From: Chloroflexota bacterium
Lineage (GTDB): Bacteria > Chloroflexota > Anaerolineae > Anaerolineales > Villigracilaceae
DNA: 64,000 nucleotides
Reading direction: 5' to 3'
Assembly: GCA_016213105.1 (NCBI GenBank)
Contig: JACRBN010000024.1
Location: 62,001 to 126,000, forward strand
Shown: piece after piece, positions 17,439 to 25,699 of the stretch
Numbering within the stretch: the stretch's first letter is position 1
Layout of the letters: each line of letters opens with the position of its first letter
Translations under genes and position numbers: made by a program
The notes under the pieces: model-generated
Database searches by the model: none
The model's input: the letters and a program-made list of their open reading frames with translations, nothing else
What the model was told of the DNA's origin: nothing

Positions 17439-17468
17439 TTGCCACAGAAGGGGAGGCTATGCTATACT
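17439..17468 (+). promoter_or_regulatory. Promoter of the NYN-domain gene
   Basis: TTGCCA at 17439-17444 and TATACT at 17463-17468 are 18 bases apart. AGGAGG at 17481-17486 precedes the ATG at 17494. Confidence 0.65.
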
Positions 17469-17493
17469 TTGGAAAATTTCAGGAGGGCCCCGT

Positions 17494-18552
17494 ATGCCTC
17501 AGGATTCCCAGATTGCAGTATTCATTGACTTCGACAACATCGAAATGAGCGTGAGCGAGGTGCTCGGCAAGGGCACCGAAGTGGACTGGACGCGCGTGTT
17601 GCAGACCGCCACCCAGATGGGACGCGTGATCCTGCGCCGCGCCTACGCCGATTGGGCCGAGGCGGCCGACCAGCAGCGCACCCTGCTGGCCCAGGGCGTG
17701 GAGCTGATCCACGTCAACAGCCGCCGCGGGAAGAACGCCGCCGACATCCGCATCGTGATCGACGCGCTCGAGCTGCTGTACGCCGAGCAGAACACCTTCA
17801 CCCACGTCCTGCTGGTCTCGGGCGACGGCGACTTCACCGAACTGGTGCATCGCCTGCGCACACGCGGCAAGGTGGTGGTGGGGTTGGGCGTTAGCGGCCG
17901 CAGCGCCGAGTACCTGATCAACGCCTGCGACAAGTTCCTCTTCTACGACCGCCTGCCCGGTGTGAGCAAGGCCAAAAAGCCAACCCAGAACAATCATAAT
18001 GGTTCCAAGCCGAGCCAGCCCCGCGAGGCGCAGGCCCCTGCGTCCCCTGCTCCCGCCGAATCCGAGTCGACGCTGGATCAGTATGTCAAGGCGCTGGGGG
18101 GACATAAGATCCGCATCACGCCCACCGAGCATCGTCCCGCCATCATCTACAAACTGCATGACATGCTGGTCGCCAACCCGGGCCTGAGTTTCAATCAGCT
18201 CAAGGAGGCGACCCAGGCGTATTTCGCGAACCAGTCGCCCGCCGTCGAGCCGCAGTCCGTCCACGACACGGCCCACCAGCTTTTTCACACCTTCTGCTTC
18301 GAATTCGATGCCGACGACCACGAGCGCATCATGGATCGCAAGATGAAGTTCGCCGCCGGCATCCAGCGCGCCCTGGACCTGCTCGAACGCTGCGACCGCA
18401 AGATCCTCCACGTGCTGGTCAGCGACTACGGCGCGCCCGAAAACCTCGACAAGGAAGCCCTGGCGCACCTGCTCTACGGCGGCGTCCCCTCCCCGCGCGT
18501 CTTCGATCACATCACCCGCCTGCTCCAACCCGAGCCTGTGCCGGCGGTGTAA
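17494..18552 (+). CDS. NYN-domain (PIN-like) RNase family protein
   Basis: The 352-residue protein has a LabA/DUF88-type NYN domain in its first ~160 residues. The acidic residues are at VFIDFDN, GKNAADIRIVIDALEL and VSGDGDFTEL, the expected metal-dependent nuclease site. A low-complexity spacer (KKPTQNNHNGSKPSQ) leads to a helical C-terminal half (~195-350) that may be a winged-helix or LOTUS-like RNA-binding region. NYN proteins generally cleave RNA. The target is unknown. The upstream GTG/ATG in the same frame is rejected because AGGAGG and the promoter fit only the ATG at 17494. Confidence 0.85.
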   Translation: MPQDSQIAVFIDFDNIEMSVSEVLGKGTEVDWTRVLQTATQMGRVILRRAYADWAEAADQQRTLLAQGVELIHVNSRRGKNAADIRIVIDALELLYAEQNTFTHVLLVSGDGDFTELVHRLRTRGKVVVGLGVSGRSAEYLINACDKFLFYDRLPGVSKAKKPTQNNHNGSKPSQPREAQAPASPAPAESESTLDQYVKALGGHKIRITPTEHRPAIIYKLHDMLVANPGLSFNQLKEATQAYFANQSPAVEPQSVHDTAHQLFHTFCFEFDADDHERIMDRKMKFAAGIQRALDLLERCDRKILHVLVSDYGAPENLDKEALAHLLYGGVPSPRVFDHITRLLQPEPVPAV

Positions 18553-18566
18553 AACCCTCAATGCAA

Positions 18567-18598
18567 AAAAACTCCGAGACGCAGGTCTCGGAGTTTTT
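18567..18598. terminator. Bidirectional terminator between NYN and VWA genes
   Basis: A 14-bp stem, AAAAACTCCGAGAC with its complement, and a GCAG loop ends in T runs on both strands. Confidence 0.9.
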
Positions 18599-18601
18599 CG
18601 T

Positions 18602-19546
18602 TTACTTCTTCTGAGGCATGGACATGCCCTGCCGCACCGTGTGATAAAGACTCTCGGCTTTCAAATCGGCGAGCGCAAAGCAGGGACCCTTGAGGTGATC
18701 CGCCAGTTGCTGGGCCAGGCCCTGGTCGAAGGCGGCGTGTTCCATGTTGATGACGATGGAGCGCGTCTTCTCGTGGGCGATCAACTCGGCAAAGCGGAAG
18801 GATTCCTCCTGGGGCGGGAGCGTGCCCAGGGACACGTTGCCAGCCCCGTCGGTCAAGACGATCAGCAGCGGTTCCACGTCGGGGTGCAGGTGCTTCTCGT
18901 GGGTCAGCACATCGTGGGCCATGAACAATCCTGCCGAGAGCGGCGTCTTGCCGCCGACGGGGATGTCGACCAGCGCGCGCTGGGCCAGTTGTACCGAGTT
19001 GGTGGGGGGCAGCACCAGCGTGGCGCGGTCCTTCTGGAAGACGATCAGGCCGACGCGGTCACGGCGCTGGTAGGCGTCCGTCAGCAGGGACAGGATGGCG
19101 CCCTTGGTGGCGTTCATGCGTTCGGCCACGGCCATCGACCAGGATGCGTCCACCAGGAACAGCACCAGGTTCGAGACGCGCTTAACGCGGATCTTGCGCT
19201 GCAAGTCGCTGCGCTCGATGGCAAAGGCCAGGCGCTTGCGCTTCTCCGCGCGCTGCTTCTGGAACGGCGCGGCGGCGCGGAAAGTGGCATCGAAGGCGAT
19301 GTCGTCGCGTTTGTCCCCGGCGGGACGCGCCTTGATATAGCGGCCATGCTTGCGCTCGGTCTTGGTGAGCGAGCGGCGGCCGGCGTGTTTGCGGGCTAAT
19401 TTGTCGAGGGGGGTGTTGAGCTTGCGCGGCTGGAAGGCCTCACCAGGTTTGATCTTCTGCCCGCCCTCCCACCAGTTCGCGTTTGAGTGGGCGAACACGT
19501 CCTGCGGCATGGGCTGGGGTTGTCCCTGCTGAGGCCCTTCCTGCAC
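18602..19546 (-). CDS. VWA domain of a chelatase subunit (ChlD/BchD-like), -1 frame of chlI
   Basis: The 314-residue open part begins at a GTG (19546) with no good ribosome-binding site. The frame actually extends upstream to the A9 run in chlI, reading KNLSLEDEVQEGPQQ. A basic linker precedes a VWA domain with the MIDAS motif LVDASWSM near residue 148, plus GGKTPLSAG and LIVLTDGAGN. ChlD-type subunits bind the AAA subunit and help insert Mg or Co into tetrapyrroles. Most likely it is made as the C-terminal half of a ~686-residue ChlI-VWA protein after a -1 frameshift. Independent translation from GTG is less likely. Confidence 0.82.
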   Translation of the reverse strand: MQEGPQQGQPQPMPQDVFAHSNANWWEGGQKIKPGEAFQPRKLNTPLDKLARKHAGRRSLTKTERKHGRYIKARPAGDKRDDIAFDATFRAAAPFQKQRAEKRKRLAFAIERSDLQRKIRVKRVSNLVLFLVDASWSMAVAERMNATKGAILSLLTDAYQRRDRVGLIVFQKDRATLVLPPTNSVQLAQRALVDIPVGGKTPLSAGLFMAHDVLTHEKHLHPDVEPLLIVLTDGAGNVSLGTLPPQEESFRFAELIAHEKTRSIVINMEHAAFDQGLAQQLADHLKGPCFALADLKAESLYHTVRQGMSMPQKK

Positions 19547-19560
19547 TTCGTCTTCAAGAC

Positions 19561-20661
19561 TTAAGTTTTTTTTTCCTCTGGCTCACCCTGCTGGGACTCG
19601 GACTCTTCGCCTTCTTCCTCGTTCGGGACCGACTGACCCGCCAGCTGCTCGATGCGTTCCTGCAACTGTTCGGTGGTCATCTCGGCCTGCTGGAAGGGCG
19701 TGCGCTTGATGCGGTGCGGCAGGGCCAGTTCGGCGGCCAGGGCGATATCGTGATCGTTGATGCGCGTGCGGCCCTCGAAGGCGGCCTGGGCGCGCGCGGC
19801 CTTGAGGATCACCAGGTCGGCGCGGTGGCCGTCCACGTTGAGCGAGGCGGTCAGCGCGGCGATGGAGAGCAGGTCGCGGCTGGTGTACTTGACCTGGTCG
19901 ACCAGGTCGCGGGCGCGGGTGATCTTTTGGGAGAGTTCGAGCTCCCGCTCCAGCCAGACCTTGCGGAAGGCCTCGGCGTCGCGTTCATAGGACAAGTTGC
20001 GTTCCATGATGGTGACGCGTTCGCGCGCTTCGCGGATGCCGACGATCTCCACCGAAAGGGCGAAGCGGTCGAGCAGCTGCGGGCGCAGTTCGCCTTCCTC
20101 GGGGTTCATCGTGCCGACCAGGATGAAGCGGGCGGGATGCGCAAACGAGATGCCTTCGCGTTCGACGGTGTTGACGCCCATCGCGGCGGAATCCAGCAGC
20201 ACGTCCACAACGTGATCGTCGAGCAGGTTGACCTCGTCGATGTAGAGCAGGCCGCGGTTGGCGGAGGCCAGCACGCCCGGCTCGAAGTGGCGCTCGCCCT
20301 TCTGGATGGCCTGTTCGATGTCGAGCGTTCCGACCACGCGGTCCTCGGTGGCGGAGACGGGCAGGTTGACGAATGGGGTGGCGCGTTCGGCGGTGGGCAG
20401 TTTCCCGCCCGCGCTGAAGCGCTCCTTGCATTCGGTGCACCAGGTGGCGGGCCGCTCGGGATCGCAGCCGAAGCGGCAATCCTGCACGATCTGCACGCGG
20501 GGCAGCAGGGCCGCCAGCGCGCGCGCCGCGGTCGACTTGGCAGTCCCGCGTTCACCGCGGATGAGCACGCCGCCGATGCGGGTGTCCACTGCATTGAGAA
20601 TGAGCGCGCGTTTCATGCGCTCCTGTCCTACGATGGCTGTAAATGGGTAAATGGCAGGCAT
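19561..20661 (-). CDS. Chelatase AAA+ subunit (ChlI/BchI-like, Mg- or Co-chelatase)
   Basis: The 366-residue protein has Walker A GERGTAKSTAARAL, a Cys-bearing insert (CDPERPATWCTEC), the ATPFVNLPVSATEDRVVGTL segment and Walker B LLYIDEVNLLDD. Sensor elements MNPEEGELRPQLLDRF follow. The tail is a Glu/Gln/Ser-rich acidic linker ending EEKKT. It powers metal insertion into a porphyrin or corrin ring; no other tetrapyrrole gene is in the window, so the metal cannot be told. The start at 20661 has CGGAG upstream and its own promoter. The linker and A9 run suggest this is the short product of a frameshifting gene. Confidence 0.9.
   Translation of the reverse strand: MPAIYPFTAIVGQERMKRALILNAVDTRIGGVLIRGERGTAKSTAARALAALLPRVQIVQDCRFGCDPERPATWCTECKERFSAGGKLPTAERATPFVNLPVSATEDRVVGTLDIEQAIQKGERHFEPGVLASANRGLLYIDEVNLLDDHVVDVLLDSAAMGVNTVEREGISFAHPARFILVGTMNPEEGELRPQLLDRFALSVEIVGIREARERVTIMERNLSYERDAEAFRKVWLERELELSQKITRARDLVDQVKYTSRDLLSIAALTASLNVDGHRADLVILKAARAQAAFEGRTRINDHDIALAAELALPHRIKRTPFQQAEMTTEQLQERIEQLAGQSVPNEEEGEESESQQGEPEEKKT
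19564..19590 (-). promoter_or_regulatory. Probable -1 frameshift site linking chlI and the VWA frame
   Basis: On the minus strand nine A (19574-19566) give an A_AAA_AAA slippery heptamer in the chlI frame, two codons before its TAA. Slipping back one base continues AAC TTA AGT CTT GAA into the VWA frame. An AGGG-type Shine-Dalgarno-like element (in CAGGGTGAG) lies about 12-15 bases upstream, as in dnaX-type sites. No strong downstream hairpin was found. A missing A in the assembly (A10 read as A9) would give the same picture. Confidence 0.55.
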
Positions 20662-20680
20662 TATTTCACTCCGATGGGTG

Positions 20681-20708
20681 ATTATAACCCACACGTTACC
20701 TTCGGCAA
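20681..20708 (-). promoter_or_regulatory. Promoter of chlI
   Basis: On the minus strand TTGCCG (20708-20703) and TATAAT (20686-20681) are 16 bases apart. It is back to back with the rpsA-like promoter, the two -35 boxes being 3 bases apart. Confidence 0.65.
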
Positions 20709-20711
20709 GGG

Positions 20712-20740
20712 TTGCCAAGTTTATCATTCACTTGTATAAT
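20712..20740 (+). promoter_or_regulatory. Promoter of the S1 gene
   Basis: TTGCCA at 20712-20717, a 17-base spacer and TATAAT at 20735-20740 are present. This promoter rules out the longer upstream in-frame start at 20651. Confidence 0.75.
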
Positions 20741-20773
20741 CTGGCCTACAATTTTCTTAATCGGAGTCAGCCA

Positions 20774-22084
20774 GTGATTGACCAATATGATGCCCTAGAC
20801 GGGCAGGGGGCCGCTGAGGCGAACCCGCAGGGTGAACCCAACAACCACCAAAGCATGGAATCCCTTCTTCAGAGTGAATCGCTGAATGTGGACCTTCCAC
20901 AGGTCGGCGAAATTCGCAAAGGAATGATCGCCAGCATTGGTGTTAACCAGATCCTGGTCAGCATCGGTGCAAAGTCGGAAGGCGTGATCGCCGGGCGCGA
21001 ACTGGAGCAGTTAACCGATGATGAGCGCTCTGCGCTTCAGGTCGGCCAGGAAGTCGATGTCTACGTCGTCAATCCCGAGGATTCAAACGGGAACGTCGTT
21101 CTGTCCTTCAAGCGCGCACAGGAGCAAATCTCCTGGGCGAACGTGGAGAAGATGATCGCCGAGGAAACCGTCATCGACAGCAAGGTTGTCGGTTTCAACA
21201 AGGGCGGCTTGATCGTGCCTATCGGCGGCCTGCGCGGGTTCGTGCCCGCATCGCAGATCAGCGCGATGCGCCGCTCGATGGCCCAGGGCGATACGCCCGA
21301 GCAGCGCTGGCAGAAGATGGTCGGCGACCCGATCTCGGTGCGCATCATCGAAGTCGACCGCGAACGCCGCCGCCTGATCCTCTCCGAGCGCGCCACCAGC
21401 ACCGAGACCCGCCAGTCCCTCAAGGATCGCGTCATCAGCGAACTCGAGGAAGGCAAGTCCTACACGGGACGCGTCACCAGCCTGGCAGACTTCGGCGCCT
21501 TCGTCAACGTCAACGGAGCCGACGGCCTCGTGCATCTCTCCGAGATTTCCTGGGACCGCGTTCAGCATCCCAAGGAAGTCCTCGAAGTCGGGCAGGAAGT
21601 CAAGGTCAAGGTCATCAACATCGACCGCGAGAAGCGCCGCATCGGCCTCTCGATCCGCTCCATGCAGGAAGATCCGTGGGCGGCCCGCGTTGCCAAGTTC
21701 AGCGTCGGTCAGTTGGTCGAGGGTGCCATCACCCGCCTGACCAAGTTCGGCGCGTTTGCCCGCCTGGAAGGCGATATCGAAGGCCTGATCCATATCTCCG
21801 AGATCAGCGACCATCGCATCGAACATCCCAAGGAAGCCATCCGCGAAGGGGAAGTCAAGACCCTGCGCGTCATTCGTATCGATCACGATCAGCACCGCAT
21901 CGGCCTGAGCCTCCGCAAGGTGGACTCGGCGGCCTTTGCCGACAAGGATTTCAAAATGCTGGCCGAGGAATTCCGCAGTGAAGCGGACGAAGAGGTCGAA
22001 CCCTCCGAAGCCTCCGAGCCCGATGAGGCCCAGCCCTCCACGCCTGACGAGGCCCCCAGCCCCAGCGGCGAGAGTGAAGCGTAA
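20774..22084 (+). CDS. rpsA: 30S ribosomal protein S1 (four S1 domains)
   Basis: The 436-residue protein begins at a GTG, 7 bases after GGAG at 20763-20766. After an acidic N-terminus it has four S1 OB-fold repeats, starting near residues 38, 120, 205 and 290. The third and fourth are the best conserved: YTGRVTSLADFGAFVNVNG, GLVHLSEISWDRV, VEGAITRLTKFGAFARL and GLIHISEISDHRI. It ends in a Glu/Pro/Ser-rich tail. It aids mRNA docking on the ribosome. Four domains rather than the six of Proteobacteria is common in other phyla. Confidence 0.9.
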   Translation: MIDQYDALDGQGAAEANPQGEPNNHQSMESLLQSESLNVDLPQVGEIRKGMIASIGVNQILVSIGAKSEGVIAGRELEQLTDDERSALQVGQEVDVYVVNPEDSNGNVVLSFKRAQEQISWANVEKMIAEETVIDSKVVGFNKGGLIVPIGGLRGFVPASQISAMRRSMAQGDTPEQRWQKMVGDPISVRIIEVDRERRRLILSERATSTETRQSLKDRVISELEEGKSYTGRVTSLADFGAFVNVNGADGLVHLSEISWDRVQHPKEVLEVGQEVKVKVINIDREKRRIGLSIRSMQEDPWAARVAKFSVGQLVEGAITRLTKFGAFARLEGDIEGLIHISEISDHRIEHPKEAIREGEVKTLRVIRIDHDQHRIGLSLRKVDSAAFADKDFKMLAEEFRSEADEEVEPSEASEPDEAQPSTPDEAPSPSGESEA

Positions 22085-22093
22085 AAATGGAAC

Positions 22094-22117
22094 AGAGCGC
22101 ACCCCAGGGTGCGCTCT
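22094..22117 (+). terminator. Hairpin after rpsA
   Basis: AGAGCGCACCC at 22094-22104 and its complement at 22107-22117 sit 10 bases after the rpsA stop. The T run is weak. The hairpin overlaps the possible upstream start (22087) of the next gene, which argues against that start. Confidence 0.6.
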
Positions 22118-22125
22118 TCCCTAAC

Positions 22126-23214
22126 ATGCCTCTCCTCGTAGATTCCCACAACGACATCGCCTGGAATATGCTTGCCTACGGCCGCGATTACACCCGCGCG
22201 GTTGCTCAAACGCGTCAGTTGGAGGCGGGCTCGCAGGTGGTGGCCGTCAATGAAGATTGTCTCATCGGCTGGCCCGAGTATCAGCGCGGACAGGTGGCCG
22301 TGGCCTTTGCCTCGCTGTATGCGCCGCCCATGCGCCGCGCCTCGAACGAGCTGGACAAACGCTTCGCCTACCGCACCTCGGACGAGGCTAACCGCCTGTA
22401 CCGTCAGCAGTTGACCACCTACCGCCGCCTGTCCGACACCCACCCCTACAAATTCCAACTGATCGCCTCGCGCGCCGACCTGAAGCTGATCCTCGACCAC
22501 TGGCTGACTCCCAGCGAGGACGGGCATCCGGTCGGATTGGTGCCTTCAATGGAGGGCGCCGATGGCATCCGCAACATCGCCGAGTTGGAGGAGTGGTACG
22601 AGATGGGGCTGCGCATCATCGGCCTGGCCTGGGTGGGAACGCGCTATTCGGGCGGCTGGAAGGAACCAGGTCCGCTCTCGGAAGAGGGCCGCGCCCTGCT
22701 CTCCGCGATGGCCGATTACAACTTCGTGCTCGATCTCAGCCACATGGACGAGCCTGCCATGCTCGAAGCCCTCGACCGCTATCCAGGCCCGATCATCGCC
22801 ACGCACGGTAACTGCCTGGCCCTGCTCCCCAACTTCCCCAGCAACCGCCAGTTCTCGGATCGCGTTCTGAACGGACTGATCGAGCGCGACGGGGTGGTGG
22901 GGGTGGTGCCGTTCAACGGTTACCTCAAGGTCGGCTGGACGGCGTCCGCGAGCCGCCGCGAGGAGGTGCCCCTGTCGGCGCTGGTCGATCACATCGACCA
23001 CATTTGCCAACTGGCGGGCGATTCCCTGCACGCGGGCATCGGCTCGGATTTCGACGGCGGATTCGGACTGCAATCCGTGCCGCCTGAAATTGACACGATT
23101 GCCGACCTGCAAAAGGTCGGGCCGCTTTTGGCGGAACGGGGCTATTCGGAAGGGGATATCGCCAATATCCTCGGCGGGAATTGGATTTCCCGCCTGCAAA
23201 AGGACCTGCCCTGA
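22126..23214 (+). CDS. Membrane dipeptidase (M19 renal-dipeptidase family)
   Basis: The 362-residue protein has the M19 metal ligands: VDSHNDIAW at the N-terminus, the conserved SMEGADGI, TRYSGGW, DLSHMDEPA, IIATHGNC and GIGSDFDGGFG. The protein hydrolyses dipeptides with a binuclear zinc centre. No signal peptide is present, so it is cytoplasmic. ATG 22126 is chosen because the upstream ATG (22087) lies inside the rpsA terminator hairpin. No strong ribosome-binding site is seen. The next, frameshifted membrane gene starts 1 base after its stop. Confidence 0.88.
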   Translation: MPLLVDSHNDIAWNMLAYGRDYTRAVAQTRQLEAGSQVVAVNEDCLIGWPEYQRGQVAVAFASLYAPPMRRASNELDKRFAYRTSDEANRLYRQQLTTYRRLSDTHPYKFQLIASRADLKLILDHWLTPSEDGHPVGLVPSMEGADGIRNIAELEEWYEMGLRIIGLAWVGTRYSGGWKEPGPLSEEGRALLSAMADYNFVLDLSHMDEPAMLEALDRYPGPIIATHGNCLALLPNFPSNRQFSDRVLNGLIERDGVVGVVPFNGYLKVGWTASASRREEVPLSALVDHIDHICQLAGDSLHAGIGSDFDGGFGLQSVPPEIDTIADLQKVGPLLAERGYSEGDIANILGGNWISRLQKDLP

Positions 23215-23215
23215 T

Positions 23216-23703
23216 ATGACCCAAAATACTCTTTCCGCCTCGACGCCTGTCGAACCCTCGCGCTTCGAAACGCCCCTGCGGATGCGCGTCCGCGTCGGCT
23301 TGGTGCTGACCCTGTTTGGGCTGTTCGTGTTCATGGTGGGAGCCAAGCCTGCCTGGTTTGGCTGGGACCGCAGTCCCGTGGTGGGCTTCGTGCAGATCAT
23401 CGTCTTCCTGACCGGCCTGGGCTGATCTGCCTGGGTGGGTACGCCGGCCTGCTGGCCCTGTGGAAGGGCATGGAGCGTTCCATCGCGGCGGACATCGGCC
23501 TGCGCCTGGTGGGCACGGGCTTCGTGATCGCCATCTTCGCGGGCATGGCCGACATCTTTGGGATGGGGTCGCACAGCCTGCCGAACGTCCCATATTTCGG
23601 GCCTGTGCAGGCCACGGGCGTGTTGATCGGCGAGATCGTCATCGCGCTGGGTTTCCTGTTGATGGTGCCCTTCCGCGCCGACCAGCAGGCGGGACAGAAA
23701 TAA
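23216..23703 (+). pseudogene. Small membrane protein gene interrupted by a frameshift
   Basis: The frame from ATG 23216 gives two hydrophobic segments (VGLVLTLFGLFVFMVGA and VGFVQIIVFLTGLG) and stops at 23423-23425. The -1 frame continues without loss of hydrophobic pattern: LICLGGYAGLLALWKGMERS, then GFVIAIFAGMADIFGMG and IGEIVIALGFLLMVPF, ending at 23703. Adding one G to GGG at 23419-23421 restores a ~162-residue four-helix membrane protein. It may be a real mutation or an assembly error. Function unknown. It is adjacent to the M19 gene and closed by a terminator. Confidence 0.65.
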
Positions 23704-23720
23704 TCTATTGCGAAACTGAC

Positions 23721-23752
23721 AGCGGCCTCGAATTTCGAGGCCGCTTTTTTTA
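23721..23752 (+). terminator. Terminator after the frameshifted membrane gene
   Basis: AGCGGCCTCG at 23721-23730 and its complement at 23736-23745 surround a 5-base loop and are followed by a T run. It may also serve the convergent DUF4349 gene. Confidence 0.88.
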
Positions 23753-23763
23753 TACGGTGGGGG

Positions 23764-25032
23764 TCAGGCTTTCCTGCGGATTCGGCGGACGATCCAAACG
23801 ACGGCCCACACGACCAGCGCAAGAGGCAGCACCACGATCAAGGCCCAGATGGCCAGGTCACCGAAGAAGTATCCCAGCGCGACCAGGAATCGGCTGGCGT
23901 TCTCGACCGTGGCGGAAGGCCGCCAGGCGAGCGGAGTGCGCTCAGGCGGCGGTGGGGTGGTGGAGAGCGAGACCGTCAGCGTGGCCAGGGCGGCCTGGTT
24001 TTCGAGGTATTGCTTGCGCCCCAACGCCTGCTCGATTTGCTCCTGTACCTTGCCGCGCTCGATGCTGACCTGCAAGGCTTCTTCGACGGTCTGCGCCTTT
24101 TCCGTCAGTTGGTCGAGTTGGGCCAGGGTGGTCTGCAGGCCTTTCAACCGCCCTTCCAGATCGATGTATTCTTCGGTGACATCGCGGCCCTGGATGTTCT
24201 CACGCAGCACCTGGCTGCCCAGGGCCTTGACGCGCCCCAGCAGGGCGTCGAACTGGTCGGCAGGCACGCGAATGGTGATCTCGGCCGAACGCCACTCGTC
24301 TGCGTTGTCGGCGGAGGATTTCAGCACGTAGCCGCCCGTTTCCTTCGCCAGGGCTGCAACCTGTTCGAGGCTGGTTTCGACATCGGGGACGATCAATCCC
24401 AGGTCGCCTGTCACCACTACCAGGCGCTCCCCGCCGGACGGCAGGGAGGTCTCGTTCATCAGGAGGTCAGCAGGGACATCGATGCTGCGCGCCACGCCGA
24501 AATGCTCGACGATGCCCCGGCGGGTGGCCTGGATCGGCAGGGCCGAGACGCCTGCGCCCCAGCCCGCGCCGAGCGGATAGTCATAGGTGATGCTGACCAG
24601 CACCTCGTCCCCACCCTGGCCTGGATTTTCGCGCGGCAGGCAGGTGTGGAAATCGGCGTCATAAGCATAGCCTGGATGGTCGCTGCATACCGTGACATCC
24701 AACGCGGCGGGGAATTGGTCCCGGTCCCAGGCAGTGTCCATTTCGGACTGCGCGTAGGCAGTGATTGACTTTAGGCGCGCAACTTCCTCGGCGGAATCCG
24801 ATTTGCAGCCGCTCTGGCAATAGGCGGAGTCGTATTCTTGAGTGACTGCATAGCGGATTGCCTGCCTGGCCGCTTCGTTGACCGTCCACCAGGCCCAGGC
24901 CATGCGCCCCGCCTCGACCAGCAAGGGGGATAACAGCAGCAGGGCGATGAGCAGCGCTTGCCTGCGGCGGGCGAATTGGATGGCCGACTGTCCGGCTTGG
25001 GTGCAGGTTTGTGTTAGAGATGGGAAGTTCAT
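23764..25032 (-). CDS. TadE-like N-terminus fused to DUF4349
   Basis: The 422-residue protein has an early membrane helix (ALLIALLLLSPLLVEAGRMAW) followed by TVNEAARQAIRYAV, the pattern of TadE/TadG pilus-assembly proteins, and a Cys-containing periplasmic region. From about residue 200 it is a DUF4349 domain: VTGDLGLIVPDVETSLEQV, a GGYV segment, IRVPADQFDALLGRV, then a long coiled coil (DLEGRLKGLQTTLAQLDQL) and a C-terminal membrane helix. AAAGGAG precedes ATG 25032. DUF4349 function is unknown. It may form an extracytoplasmic coiled-coil structure anchored at both ends. Confidence 0.75.
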   Translation of the reverse strand: MNFPSLTQTCTQAGQSAIQFARRRQALLIALLLLSPLLVEAGRMAWAWWTVNEAARQAIRYAVTQEYDSAYCQSGCKSDSAEEVARLKSITAYAQSEMDTAWDRDQFPAALDVTVCSDHPGYAYDADFHTCLPRENPGQGGDEVLVSITYDYPLGAGWGAGVSALPIQATRRGIVEHFGVARSIDVPADLLMNETSLPSGGERLVVVTGDLGLIVPDVETSLEQVAALAKETGGYVLKSSADNADEWRSAEITIRVPADQFDALLGRVKALGSQVLRENIQGRDVTEEYIDLEGRLKGLQTTLAQLDQLTEKAQTVEEALQVSIERGKVQEQIEQALGRKQYLENQAALATLTVSLSTTPPPPERTPLAWRPSATVENASRFLVALGYFFGDLAIWALIVVLPLALVVWAVVWIVRRIRRKA

Positions 25033-25094
25033 GGGATCCGCTCCTTTGCAATGAAAACACACCACGGGGCGCGTGGTTCGATTGCGCTGTGGGG

Positions 25095-25120
25095 ATTATA
25101 TAATACCCGAGTGCGGTATA
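25095..25120. repeat. Short form of the palindromic promoter repeat
   Basis: TATAATACCCGAGTGCGGTA equals the two ends of the full elements at 41665-41731 and 44072-44136 joined at their ACCC words, as if the hairpin had been cleanly deleted or never inserted. On the minus strand it places a TATAAT (25100-25095) as a -10 box for the DUF4349 gene. Confidence 0.6.
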
Positions 25121-25195
25121 CCCAGCGCGGCCACACATTGGGCTTTCCACCTTTTCAAAAACTTAATTTTCAAGCGGGCGTGAGCATACGCCCAT

Positions 25196-25588
25196 TCAGC
25201 CCGGCGCTTGGTGCTCCGCTGGCATCGGCCAGAATAGGTTCAGCAGCCGCGTGTTGAGTTTCAGGAGAGGCCTGCCCACCTTGAGCGCGGTCTCCTTGAG
25301 CCATTTGAACAGGAACGGCTTGCGCAGGACGATCAGGGCTAGGATGAAGACGAACAACAGCAGGCCGAAGAATATGGCGTAAAGGATGGCTGATAGAATG
25401 GCCAAAATAGCCCAGAGGGGCAGGGTAAACGGCACAATCACCCAGGCATATGGGTGATAAGTCTTCTTTTCCTCGTCTCCGTTTGGCAGGCGTTTGTTGT
25501 GGAAGTGTGTAAACGCCGCCATCGCCCATATCACCACGACCCCCAGGCAACAGCTCCCGCCGCATTGTTGCCAGTACTTGAATAACAT
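25196..25588 (-). CDS. Small membrane protein of unknown function
   Basis: This 130-residue protein has a Cys-rich N-terminus (WQQCGGSCCLG) on a first membrane segment, a polar loop with HFHNKRLPNG, then a long hydrophobic double helix (WVIVPFTLPLWAILAILSAILY and LLLFVFILALIV). The C-terminus is basic and amphipathic. AGGGAG lies before ATG 25588. I do not recognise the family. It stands alone between the TadE/DUF4349 gene and a regulator. Confidence 0.65.
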   Translation of the reverse strand: MLFKYWQQCGGSCCLGVVVIWAMAAFTHFHNKRLPNGDEEKKTYHPYAWVIVPFTLPLWAILAILSAILYAIFFGLLLFVFILALIVLRKPFLFKWLKETALKVGRPLLKLNTRLLNLFWPMPAEHQAPG

Positions 25589-25699
25589 TTTATCTCCCTG
25601 ATGGTAATCTCCCCTGAGCACCTTTTTATTATATGGGATTTTCGGTCATTTTGTTGCCCCCAATTTTTCCGTCAAGAAATGTCAAGTCACAAGCCTGAC

